A DNA stretch of 64,000 nucleotides, from contig CALRMX020000004.1 in NCBI GenBank assembly GCA_943369355.1, forward strand, positions 317,958 to 381,957. Direction: 5' to 3'. The notes under the pieces were generated by a model. It had not been told where the DNA came from. It was given only the letters and a program-made list of their open reading frames with translations, and did not search any database. Below are positions 43,594 to 51,911 of the stretch, piece after piece. The stretch is from UBA7662 sp943369355 (GTDB taxonomy: Bacteria; Bacteroidota; Bacteroidia; UBA7662). A program made the translations under genes and the position numbers. Each line of letters begins with the position of its first letter. Within the stretch, counting starts at the first letter, position 1.

Positions 43594-45369
43594 GTGACCC
43601 ACCGAATATTGTATCGGCTGCTGCTAATTATGCTCTTAGCAGGGTTAGATGCAAGTGCCCAAATAGATTTCGATGGCATGTTGGCTGCTCCAGCCGACAG
43701 TCCACCTCGCGACCGCATGCTGGAACAGCGTATCGCCAACAGAATTGCAGAATATTACAGCCGAGATTTGTTTTTGGTACATGCCTGGGCCGATCCCGAA
43801 GAAGCCCGAGAGCTCAATGAGCGGAATATGGTTTTGCCCGGCATGCCGCTGCAACTCACCGACGACAACCTCCCCATCGAACCCGATGCGGCCAGAGGAC
43901 CTCGCACGCTGCTCCTCTACCTCGATACCAGCTTTACCCCAAGTGACGTACGCTTTGTAGAGGTTTTGTTGCGGGGCATCGACAGTTGGGACCAAAGCCG
44001 TGGCGATAAAGTAGAACTTATCCCCATCGTTTTCCCGCGTAAAAAAGACTGGACCGACTGGCTCAAAGAATTGCCCAAAAGCGTAGCTACACCTCAGCCC
44101 GCACCACAACAGCCCAATTACCCGGTTTATTTACCATCCCCCGAAAAAGAAGATCCAGCCCCAGCGCCAATACCGGCCGAAACCATACCCATTTGGCAAT
44201 GGGCTGTACTTATTGGTGGTTTAATTGTCCTCATAGGCATTTTTGTGTTGCTTGGCATGTGGATTCAAAAACGATCAACTCAAGAGCTCATTCGTTTGGC
44301 AACCCAGCCGCAACAACGCCCTGAGGTGTTTAGTCTGCATCCTGAACCTAAAACCGACACTGTAAGTACAGCTGAGCCGGTGGTAGTAAACACTTCGGGA
44401 TGGGAACCCCATGCGGCACGCGACTTTGTGATTAGTCAAACCATTGGCGAGCCTGCACGTACGGCTAAAATATTAGAAGGCTGGTCGCGACAAGGCGAAG
44501 AAGGCCTCAAACGTGCCGCTGCATCGTTGGCAGCCAGTAACGACCAATTGCTGTTGCTCATGCGGGGCAAAATGGATGCAACCGCCGAAACCGCCATTTC
44601 TCAAGAGCTTCAACCGCTACGCACGCAGCAAAAAGAACAGTTTGCTGATGCCCTCATTGCATTGGCCAACGCATTGTCGTACCAAGGTCGCGACTTGGAG
44701 CCGGTGAACCATTTTGGATTTTTATCGCAGCTCGACGATCAGTCGCTCATGCATTTATTCAAAGAGGAGGCACCACGTTTGGTAGCGCTTCTCATTGCAC
44801 AGTTGCCCACCGACCAGGCCAAACGTTTACTCCGCCAATTCGATGCACCTACACGTTCGCAGGTATTGGTGAATTTGGGCAGTATCAGTCAACTGCCGTT
44901 GAGTCTGTACCAAGAAATAGGTCAGCATTTCGCTCGCAAGGCGATGGAGGTTAAGCGTTTGCAAGGTCTTCCGTTTGATGGCCAACAGGTGCTTGTACAA
45001 TTGCTCGAAAATTTCGACGAAGACGAGCAGAACAACATCATCGAACACATGGCCATTAGCGACCCACAGCAGGCCGAAACCACCAACAAACGCCTCGTTC
45101 GTTTCAGCAGATTGCGCGACTACCCAGCCAATGTATTGCAAAAGGCTTGGCTCGAAGTGGATACAGAATTGATGGTACAAGCATTGGCCGGACTCGACAA
45201 ACAAATTGCTCGTCATGTATTGAGCACCCGCGCCAAACGCGAACGCGACCTCATATTATCAGAGCTGGAAAACGAAGCAGACATATCGCCCGCACTCACC
45301 AGCAAGGCAAGGAAACACATGCTCACGCTCCTGAAAAACTACTTAAAAGAACAACAATGGTCCGCCTGA
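43594..45369 (+). CDS. FliF-FliG-like fusion: membrane rotor protein
   Basis: A 591-residue protein starting at GTG (43594), with signal peptide MTHRILYRLLLIMLLAGLDA-SA. Residues 40-155 resemble the FliF MS-ring RBM3 domain: LEQRIANRIAEYYSRDLFLV, RTLLLYLDTSFTPSDVRFVE and SRGDKVELIPIVFP. A Pro-rich spacer and one membrane helix (199-223) follow. The cytoplasmic tail has a FliF-tail/FliG-N-like part (272-365) and then a FliG middle domain (373-450: GFLSQLDDQSLMHLFKEEAP, VALLIAQLPTDQAKRLL) and a FliG C domain (457-590: VLQKAWLEVDTELMVQALAG, VLSTRAKRERDLILSELEN). FliG-C carries the charged torque helix that faces MotA. The family assignment is by motif reading; the fused form and the missing first FliF helix are unusual. 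Confidence 0.8.
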   Translation: MTHRILYRLLLIMLLAGLDASAQIDFDGMLAAPADSPPRDRMLEQRIANRIAEYYSRDLFLVHAWADPEEARELNERNMVLPGMPLQLTDDNLPIEPDAARGPRTLLLYLDTSFTPSDVRFVEVLLRGIDSWDQSRGDKVELIPIVFPRKKDWTDWLKELPKSVATPQPAPQQPNYPVYLPSPEKEDPAPAPIPAETIPIWQWAVLIGGLIVLIGIFVLLGMWIQKRSTQELIRLATQPQQRPEVFSLHPEPKTDTVSTAEPVVVNTSGWEPHAARDFVISQTIGEPARTAKILEGWSRQGEEGLKRAAASLAASNDQLLLLMRGKMDATAETAISQELQPLRTQQKEQFADALIALANALSYQGRDLEPVNHFGFLSQLDDQSLMHLFKEEAPRLVALLIAQLPTDQAKRLLRQFDAPTRSQVLVNLGSISQLPLSLYQEIGQHFARKAMEVKRLQGLPFDGQQVLVQLLENFDEDEQNNIIEHMAISDPQQAETTNKRLVRFSRLRDYPANVLQKAWLEVDTELMVQALAGLDKQIARHVLSTRAKRERDLILSELENEADISPALTSKARKHMLTLLKNYLKEQQWSA

Positions 45370-46412
45370 TTTTCGCTCTAAGCCTTTGTTTGTTGTCGTG
45401 GGAGGTACTGGCTCAAGATACTCCACGTCCTTCCGATGCCCAGGTATTGCGCATACGTTCTGTTGAGCGCATCATCAGTCAGCTACGTGAAAGCCTCCCC
45501 ACCTATTCCGAAGATTGTCAGCGTATCGCCTTGATGATGCCCGATTTTAAGGAGAAGAACGTAAGCGCTGAAGAGGCCATGCTCATTCGTAATCAGCTTG
45601 CCCAGCAAGTTCAAAAAACGGCTTTTACGGTGGTAGACGTTCCCGAATTCCACGAATATCGACTTACACGGGTTTTTAGTTCCGATAGCGGCTTGCTGTA
45701 TCAGCGGAATTCCCCCACACGCTTACTGCGAACCAACTCAGAAGCAACCGAACTGCTGGTAAAAAAGCACAAACTCGACGGCATCATTTACACGCAAATC
45801 ACCTATGATTCACTCATTGGGCATACCGTTAGCATGCAATTGGTGCAGCAACGTTCGCGCGAGATAATTTGGAACCGCACCTTCCACGCCAATATAGGCA
45901 TGGTCAGAGCACGAGAAAGCCAACATCTCGTTGCCTTGGGAATGGGCATGAATAGCGTGCGCTTCGTGAATGGTCTAGGAGGATACCGCGTAGCACTTCC
46001 CAGTGTACATATCCGATGGATGTGGCGCCAACCCGTCAATGAGGCCCGTACGGTGAACTTGTTTACACTCACCCAGTTCAGCATGTACCAAGCAAACTTT
46101 AAAGCCAACGACAGCTTGAGCTTTAATTTTTGGCGCCCTGTTCCTGAACTTGGGCTCGGATATTCACTTTCCTTTTTGAATAAAAAGAATAGTAGTGATT
46201 ATTGGTTCGAGGGATATCAATCGTTTACACTACATTTTTTCAACCGTATGCGAACTAGCATCAACCAGGGTTTGTCGTTCAATTTTACGCGAAATCTGGT
46301 AGTGATGGGCGAAGTAAGCTTCATAACGGGCGCGCCTGAGTTGCACAACTATAACAATGTGGTCACTTTAAATCAGTTTCAGTATGCAGTACGGCTCAAC
46401 TACCGTTTTTAA
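45357..46412 (+). CDS. Outer-membrane-barrel-like protein of the motor operon
   Basis: A 351-residue exported protein from the ATG at 45357, overlapping the FliF-FliG-like gene by 13 nt. Signal peptide MVRLIFALSLCLLSWEVLA-Q. The first 190 residues form a periplasmic domain with LLVKKHKLDGIIYTQITYDS and SMQLVQQRSREIIWNRTFHA, a strand pattern reminiscent of CsgG/FlgO-type proteins. The rest alternates in beta-barrel fashion (TVNLFTLTQFSMYQANFKAN, YWFEGYQSFTLHFFNRMRTS) and ends YAVRLNYRF, an outer-membrane insertion signal. It may anchor or open the motor at the outer membrane; this is inference. Confidence 0.75.
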   Translation: MVRLIFALSLCLLSWEVLAQDTPRPSDAQVLRIRSVERIISQLRESLPTYSEDCQRIALMMPDFKEKNVSAEEAMLIRNQLAQQVQKTAFTVVDVPEFHEYRLTRVFSSDSGLLYQRNSPTRLLRTNSEATELLVKKHKLDGIIYTQITYDSLIGHTVSMQLVQQRSREIIWNRTFHANIGMVRARESQHLVALGMGMNSVRFVNGLGGYRVALPSVHIRWMWRQPVNEARTVNLFTLTQFSMYQANFKANDSLSFNFWRPVPELGLGYSLSFLNKKNSSDYWFEGYQSFTLHFFNRMRTSINQGLSFNFTRNLVVMGEVSFITGAPELHNYNNVVTLNQFQYAVRLNYRF

Positions 46413-46938
46413 GTTGATGCTGCTGCTGCTACTAGCAGCCGCATGTGCCAAAAAGTCTACGCCCGAGGCCGAAGTCGCTCCCGTTCGTCGTACTGTGGTA
46501 CAGAAAAAAGGACCTGAACCTTTACGGATAAAATACTCGAACCAAACCACCCAAATGGATCTTGCCTTGGAAATGGAAGATGAGGTGATTGTGGAAATGC
46601 GCGGCATTCGGCTAGATTCAACACAACTCGTTGCTGACAGCACCGTTCTCGCAAATCAGCAGCAGGAACAACAAGAACGTCAGCTTTTGAGTGTGCAACG
46701 CGCGCTCAAAAATTACCGCATGGCGCAGGAGGCCTTACTCCGCAAACAATACGACAAAGCCATGCTATATATCGATGCTTGTTTGCTTGAAGGCGAAACC
46801 GCTGAAGCTTTGGCTTTTAAGGGGTCGGTTTTTTACCTGCAAGGCAATAAAGTGGAGGCCAAAAAATTGTGGCAGAAGGCTAGGCAACTCGACCCTGATA
46901 TGCCCGATGATGTGTATTACGAAACCCGAAAAAACTGA
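46384..46938 (+). CDS. TPR lipoprotein of the motor operon
   Basis: A 184-residue lipoprotein overlapping the preceding gene by 29 nt. Its signal ends in the lipobox LLAAAC (C21); an internal ATG at 46417 would leave a signal without a basic residue. After a variable linker come two to three TPR-like helices: ALKNYRMAQEALLRKQYDKA, MLYIDACLLEGETAEALAFK, GSVFYLQGNKVEAKKLWQKA. Such proteins act as assembly factors (pilotins or ring stabilisers). Its place between the barrel protein and the stator suggests a structural role in the same envelope machine. Confidence 0.78.
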   Translation: MQYGSTTVFKLMLLLLLAAACAKKSTPEAEVAPVRRTVVQKKGPEPLRIKYSNQTTQMDLALEMEDEVIVEMRGIRLDSTQLVADSTVLANQQQEQQERQLLSVQRALKNYRMAQEALLRKQYDKAMLYIDACLLEGETAEALAFKGSVFYLQGNKVEAKKLWQKARQLDPDMPDDVYYETRKN

Positions 46939-47768
46939 TGCGCTTCTCCATTTATACAACCGTTGCTGCACTTCTCTCCTTTGTATTGGTGATTCTAGGT
47001 GCACTCGATACGGGTGAGGTAATCGACATTGATGGATATTTACCGGCCACATTGAGTGGAATGACCTATTTAAACATTCCAAGCTTATTCATTGTATTGG
47101 GTGGCGTACTCACGGGTACTTTTGTGATGTTTCCATTCCATTCGGTATTGAACACGCTTGGCGCCGTGCGGTATTTATTTAGTCACAGCAATACCAAACG
47201 TTCGGTGATGTACGATGCTACCAACAGTTTGCTTGAAGTTACCGCTGCCTACAAAAAAGATAAATCCAGCTTCCGCGATAAGTTGCGTACTACTTTCAAC
47301 GACCCCTACGTGCTTACCTTGGAAGAATTGCTCGAGACCAACTACCCGGCAGAAGAAATGCGGAAATTGGGAGAATCGCGCATAGAAAATAGTTTTTCAA
47401 CGAATACCACGCAGGCCGACATATTATCGTCGATGGCTACTTCGGCACCAGCATTTGGCATGCTGGGAACCATCTTAGGCCTCATCGCCATGCTTCGCAA
47501 TCTCGAAGATCCCTCAGCTGTAGGTCCTTCGTTGGCTGTAGCCCTAATTACTACTTTGTATGGCGTTATCTTCGCCAACCTTGTATTTCTTCCTCTTTCA
47601 AAAAAAATAAGGGCACATGCCATGCACAATTTCGAATGGCAAACCATTGTCCTCGAAGCCTTTATCATGTTGCGCGAAAATCGGTCGGGTATGTATATGA
47701 AAGACCGTCTTTTTGCCCTCATCGATCATCAGCAAATAGCAGAACCCGAAGAAAAAGCGGCAAAATAG
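46938..47768 (+). CDS. MotA-type stator protein (proton channel)
   Basis: A 276-residue inner-membrane protein, coupled to the previous gene (TGATG). It matches flagellar MotA rather than ExbB or TolQ. Four membrane helices: residues 8-26, 48-70 (LFIVLGGVLTGTFVMFPFHS, the MotA I-x-x-G-G-x-x-x-A-x-x-x-F-P pattern), about 168-190 (APAFGMLGTILGLIAMLRNL) and 200-222 (SLAVALITTLYGVIFANLVF). The two conserved prolines are present, in SAPAFG and FLPLSKK, as is the DPSAVGPSLAVALITTLYG signature. The large cytoplasmic loop carries charged residues (SSFRDKLRTTF...LEELLE) that would touch FliG. Next comes motB. Confidence 0.93.
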   Translation: MRFSIYTTVAALLSFVLVILGALDTGEVIDIDGYLPATLSGMTYLNIPSLFIVLGGVLTGTFVMFPFHSVLNTLGAVRYLFSHSNTKRSVMYDATNSLLEVTAAYKKDKSSFRDKLRTTFNDPYVLTLEELLETNYPAEEMRKLGESRIENSFSTNTTQADILSSMATSAPAFGMLGTILGLIAMLRNLEDPSAVGPSLAVALITTLYGVIFANLVFLPLSKKIRAHAMHNFEWQTIVLEAFIMLRENRSGMYMKDRLFALIDHQQIAEPEEKAAK

Positions 47769-47777
47769 CAGAGGATC

Positions 47778-48431
47778 ATGCGGATTTTGAAGCCCCAGAA
47801 CGAAGATGAACAGAACTGGTTGATTACCTACAGCGACCTGATTACCCTCGTTCTTTGCTTTTTTGTGATGCTGTACACCACTGCTGAAGTAAAAGTGAGT
47901 GTTTGGGACGAGCTAAAGGCTGGGTTTAATGCCGAAATGAAAAAGCAGCAGCGTCCGAAAGATTACCTCAAGCAAGCGGTAAGAGAGCTGGACAGCTTAC
48001 GCAGAACCTTACCCGATTCAGATGCCTTTGTGCTTCAGTTAAACAAAGAGGGTTTGGAGATTAACTTCGTCAGTAAACTCCTTTTCCCAAGTGCCGAAGC
48101 ACAACTGTTACCCGAAGGTGAACAGGTACTGCGTCAGGTGGCCGGGCTCCTTGGACGTCTCAACGACCGTCCATACGAGTACGAAGTTCAGGGCCATACC
48201 GACGATCTGCCCATCAATACGCCCATATTTCCATCGAATTGGGAGTTAAGCTCAGCACGAGCAACTACGGTGGTTCGCGCTTTGATTGCCTCAGGTTTAG
48301 ATCCAGAAAAATGCCGTGCTTCGGGTTTTGCCGAAACCCGCCCTGAATTGCCCAATCGCGACCCTAAAGGCGTGGCAATACCCGAAAATCAAGCCGCCAA
48401 CCGCAGAGTGGTCGTTTTGGTGCGTCGCTAA
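47778..48431 (+). CDS. MotB-type stator protein with OmpA-like peptidoglycan-binding domain
   Basis: A 217-residue protein 9 bp after motA. The short cytoplasmic start leads into the single membrane helix WLITYSDLITLVLCFFVMLY, whose D20 is the proton-carrying aspartate of MotB. A linker follows, then the OmpA-like domain: LEINFVSKLLFPSAEAQLLP, EYEVQGHTDDLPINTP, SNWELSSARATTVVRALIAS, GFAETRPELPN and NRRVVVLV. The H-T-D-D-L-P-I and S-N-W-E-L-S-x-A-R-A motifs are diagnostic for MotB. It would fix the stator to the cell wall. Last gene of the five-gene operon. Confidence 0.94.
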   Translation: MRILKPQNEDEQNWLITYSDLITLVLCFFVMLYTTAEVKVSVWDELKAGFNAEMKKQQRPKDYLKQAVRELDSLRRTLPDSDAFVLQLNKEGLEINFVSKLLFPSAEAQLLPEGEQVLRQVAGLLGRLNDRPYEYEVQGHTDDLPINTPIFPSNWELSSARATTVVRALIASGLDPEKCRASGFAETRPELPNRDPKGVAIPENQAANRRVVVLVRR

Positions 48432-48438
48432 ACATTAT

Positions 48439-49524
48439 TTACCGATCCGAAAACTTGCGCATCAACAGCTCCATCGGTCCGTGTTTGAAGCTTTTTAGCC
48501 AATAGTAGCTAATCAAACAACTTGCTGCAAAATATACCGAAGCGAACAGAAGTATGATTTGGGGCTGCACATAGTGCATTTTATCTGTTCGGAAGCCCAA
48601 GTCGCTATCGGTGAGGAACGCAAGCAGCGGTAATCCCAAAAGAATGTGCGATAAATAGTGCGTTAGCGTCATCTGGCCAGTTGAGGTGAACAGCTGAACC
48701 CAACGATATTGGTTCACATACCCACTAATTTGGAGAAATAAAGTAATGAGCATCAATCCTGAGCCCATGGTACTGAGTATAAACGGAAGAAATGGAGGCA
48801 AGTAATCGGCCGAGAAAAACAGCTTCATCTCATTGCTTAAGGGTACTGAAGCCGACCAGATTTGAATTCCCCAAGTGATAGAATACAAGAAAAAACCAAT
48901 ACTAAATATGCGTAACCGCAAACGAAAAGAGTTTAAATCTAATCTTCCAAGATACATGCCTACCATGAAGTAGGCTAGCCATGGAAAGATTGGGTTCCAG
49001 CCATTGTAGAACGTATTCCGTACAAAACCCTTCAAGGTCCAGAAGTCGAGGTATTGTAAAGTTTCAAAATCCCAACCCGTTTCGAAAGGCAAGACCAAGG
49101 TCAATAAATGAAATACTAATATTGCTACACTAGCTGTAAATAAGTAGTAACGTTTATTCACGAATAAAAGCAACATGCCGATGTGCATATAACCTCCATA
49201 AAAATGAAGAATATCGGCAGGCCACCAGTTATACAAAAGCAAACCCAAACAAAACAAAAACAAAGCTCTTTTATTCACTACCCCCACTAATTGTTTGCGT
49301 TCCTCAAAGGTATAAGTAGCTCGATTACTCATGAGTGCGATACCCATGCCAGCTAGTAAAACGAAAACCGTACTTGAATTGCCACTAAAAGCAGCTAAGG
49401 TTTTGGCCCAAAACGATTGATCGTGGTAATTCCCAAATACTACATTGAAGTTGACGATAAACATGCCGAAAATGGCATAGGCTCGGGCTAAATCGAATCC
49501 GGCAACTCTGGACTTTGAATGCAT
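48439..49524 (-). CDS. DUF418-like multi-pass membrane protein
   Basis: A 361-residue protein with about ten hydrophobic segments. It starts SRVAGFDLARAYAIFGMFIV, the R-x-x-x-x-D-x-x-R-x-x-A-x-x-G-M-x-x-V pattern of DUF418/HGSNAT-type membrane proteins, and has TSTGQMTLTHYLSHILLG late in the chain, as in DUF418. These proteins probably transfer acyl groups or transport metabolites; the role is not known. It is convergent with motB, with only 7 bp between the stops. Confidence 0.8.
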   Translation of the reverse strand: MHSKSRVAGFDLARAYAIFGMFIVNFNVVFGNYHDQSFWAKTLAAFSGNSSTVFVLLAGMGIALMSNRATYTFEERKQLVGVVNKRALFLFCLGLLLYNWWPADILHFYGGYMHIGMLLLFVNKRYYLFTASVAILVFHLLTLVLPFETGWDFETLQYLDFWTLKGFVRNTFYNGWNPIFPWLAYFMVGMYLGRLDLNSFRLRLRIFSIGFFLYSITWGIQIWSASVPLSNEMKLFFSADYLPPFLPFILSTMGSGLMLITLFLQISGYVNQYRWVQLFTSTGQMTLTHYLSHILLGLPLLAFLTDSDLGFRTDKMHYVQPQIILLFASVYFAASCLISYYWLKSFKHGPMELLMRKFSDR

Positions 49525-49592
49525 AAAAATTACTTTTAATGCACCAAAAATCTCCGTTGGTGTGACAGAAACCTTTGACCTAAATCAAATAA

Positions 49593-50159
49593 TCATAGCC
49601 TAGCCCGAATTCGACTGAGCGTTTCAAGAGTTACACCCAAATAGGAGGCAATATGCGTGAGCGAAACTTGCTGCACGATATGCGGGTGGCTTCTGACCAA
49701 TTGTTTGTAACGGTCTTCTGCATTCAAAGTGCGCAGTTCAAGTAATCGGCTTTCAAGCCAAAGCGCGTGATATTCGGTCAATAACAAGTCCAAAACCACC
49801 AATTTGGGGTATTTATTCTTTAGCAACTGAAAACCGTGGTAATCTAACTGAGCAACCACAACCTCGGTAACTGCTTGGATGTACTCCTTCGATGGTTCTT
49901 GAAGGGTGTAAGCAACAAACGAAATCGCCAAATCGCCCGGGAACAACAAGCCTGTTGTTACTTCTTTTCCATCGTTCAGGTAATATTTACGTACAATTCC
50001 CGCCTCGATATCGAAGCTGCATCTTCCCTGCTCATCTTGCTTTAAAAGATATTCACCTTTTCGATACGTCTTTCTAACAGCAAGTTTTTGGAGTTCCTCT
50101 CGGGTTTCAGCATCGAGCGACTGGAAGTACTCTTCTATCTTTTTGAGTTGTTGTTGCAT
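49593..50159 (-). CDS. Crp/Fnr-family transcriptional regulator
   Basis: A 188-residue regulator from the ATG at 50159 (MQQQLKKIEEYFQSLDAETR); the longer frame begins at TTG. The N-terminal cyclic-nucleotide-binding-like domain has YRKGEYLLKQDEQGRCSFDI and GLLFPGDLAISFVAYTLQEP. The C-terminal winged helix ends VSLTHIASYLGVTLETLSRI. Canonical cAMP-contact residues are absent, as in most Bacteroidota members of this group, and there is no N-terminal cysteine cluster, so it is not an Fnr-type oxygen sensor. Confidence 0.9.
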   Translation of the reverse strand: MQQQLKKIEEYFQSLDAETREELQKLAVRKTYRKGEYLLKQDEQGRCSFDIEAGIVRKYYLNDGKEVTTGLLFPGDLAISFVAYTLQEPSKEYIQAVTEVVVAQLDYHGFQLLKNKYPKLVVLDLLLTEYHALWLESRLLELRTLNAEDRYKQLVRSHPHIVQQVSLTHIASYLGVTLETLSRIRARL

Positions 50160-50396
50160 GGTATTATGCAACTAAGGTGATTTGCATTACCGAAGGTACC
50201 GAAAAGCACATAGCGAAACTCAAAACAAAAGCCGATTAAATTCACAAACCACTTTCGCAGCGTATTTGTACTGTACCACGGGCGTAAACATAGCTGTGAC
50301 AGCGTCCTACCTTGGTACTTTTTATAGAAAACGATGCTTAACCATCCTCATTCAAGAGTTCAGCAAAACGTGTCTTTATCCTAACCGTATAAGAAG

Positions 50397-51806
50397 CTAA
50401 TGCGTCAAGGAGGTATTCTTGCTGATATTAAACTTTCCACTCGCCTTCATTGCACCGAAGCCCCCAGCTACGTTGATGAGGTTGTCGTAACCACGTGCTT
50501 TTAAGATAGAGGCAAACACCATTGAGCGATATCCACCTGCGCAATGTACATACCAGGTTTTGCTTTTATCTGCCTTGAGCATGCTCTCGTTAACGAAATC
50601 GAGTGGTGCATTAACGGCATTGACCAGGTGTTCGCTTAGGTATTCACTTTCCTTACGAACATCTAGGATATCGATTTCGGGATTGGCCGATTCAATAGCC
50701 GAAAACTCTTCGACTGTGATACTCTGGATGGTTTCAAAGGCACGACCAGCTGCCAACCAACTGCCAAAGCCACCTTCGAGGTAACCAATGGCGAAATCGT
50801 AACCTACACGCGCCAAACGAGTAACTACCTCTTCTTCGCGGCCTGGTTCGGCAACCACTAAGATATGTTGACGAATATCGGGTATCAAGGTACCCACCCA
50901 AGGAGCAAACCCTCCATCGATACCGATGTTGATGCTACCTGGGATAAAGCCTTGTGCAAATACTTCTGCCTTCCGGGTATCTAGAATAAGGGCATCGGTT
51001 TCGTTGGCTGCGGCTTCAAATGCTGCTGGTGAAAGAGCTTGCGTGCCGCGCTTCAGCACTTCGTCGATGCTGTCGTAACCTTTTTTGTTCATTTGAACAT
51101 TTAATGGGAAATAAGCAGGAGGCGGCATCAGGCCACTGGTCACTTCTTTCACAAATTCATCCTCAGTCATATCGGCACGCAGTGCGTAGTTGTTCTTTTT
51201 CTGGTTCCCGAGCAGGTCGAAGGTTTCTTTACTCATGTTTTTACCACAAGCTGAGCCGGCACCGTGGGCTGGATATACCACCACGTCGTCGGGCAAAGTC
51301 ATGATTTTAAGCCTGAGCGAATTGTAGAGCAAACGTGCAAGATCGTCTTGTGTAAGTTCGCTTTTTGCTGCGAGGTCGGGACGGCCTACATCACCTATGA
51401 ACAAGGTATCGCCTGAAAAAATGGCTATTTCTTTGTTGTTTTCGTCTTTCAATAAATACGTAGTGCTTTCGAGGGTATGGCCAGGAGTATGCAACACCTT
51501 AATGGTGAGCTTGCCTACTCGAAGTTCTTCGCCATCAGCAGCCACATGAACATCGTATTCGGTATGGGCATTCGGGCCAAATACAATTTTTGCTCCTGTA
51601 GCTTTGGCTAAGTCGAGATGGCCAGAAACGAAGTCGGCATGGAAATGCGTTTCAAGCACGTATTTAATCTTTGCTCCCGCTTTTTCGGCCCGTTGCTGAT
51701 AAGCCGTTATTTCTCGAAGTGGATCAATAACCACGGCTTCTCCATCACTTTCAATATAATAGGCTCCTTGGGCAAGGCAACCGGTATAAATTTGCTCAAT
51801 GGTCAT
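50397..51806 (-). CDS. Persulfide dioxygenase-like MBL protein fused to two rhodanese domains
   Basis: A 469-residue sulfur enzyme. The metallo-beta-lactamase fold has THFHADFVSGHLD (iron ligands), HTPGHTLESTTYLL, FSGDTLFIGDVGRPDLA and YPAHGAGSACG, the pattern of ETHE1-like persulfide dioxygenases. Two rhodanese domains follow. The first (about 265-360) has VVAEPGREEE in place of the active-site loop and no cysteine, so it is probably structural. The second (about 375-460) has the loop VHCAGGYRS with a catalytic cysteine. It should oxidise glutathione- or CoA-type persulfides to sulfite and handle sulfane sulfur. A TauE/SafE permease lies just upstream on the same strand. Confidence 0.9.
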   Translation of the reverse strand: MTIEQIYTGCLAQGAYYIESDGEAVVIDPLREITAYQQRAEKAGAKIKYVLETHFHADFVSGHLDLAKATGAKIVFGPNAHTEYDVHVAADGEELRVGKLTIKVLHTPGHTLESTTYLLKDENNKEIAIFSGDTLFIGDVGRPDLAAKSELTQDDLARLLYNSLRLKIMTLPDDVVVYPAHGAGSACGKNMSKETFDLLGNQKKNNYALRADMTEDEFVKEVTSGLMPPPAYFPLNVQMNKKGYDSIDEVLKRGTQALSPAAFEAAANETDALILDTRKAEVFAQGFIPGSINIGIDGGFAPWVGTLIPDIRQHILVVAEPGREEEVVTRLARVGYDFAIGYLEGGFGSWLAAGRAFETIQSITVEEFSAIESANPEIDILDVRKESEYLSEHLVNAVNAPLDFVNESMLKADKSKTWYVHCAGGYRSMVFASILKARGYDNLINVAGGFGAMKASGKFNISKNTSLTH

Positions 51807-51911
51807 ATGCGGAAGATTTTAGATGAATCAGAAAATTAAAGATAAGGTATCGGTCGAAATACACCTGAAAACGAAGTTCTAAAACATGAAGTTCAATTCA
51901 ACGCAAGAAGT

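Noticed and set aside
46938..48431. ExbB/TolQ-ExbD/TolR or GldLM pair
   Set aside because: Helix order, the DPSAVGPSLAVALITTLYG signature and the OmpA domain with MotB motifs fit MotA/MotB, not these families.
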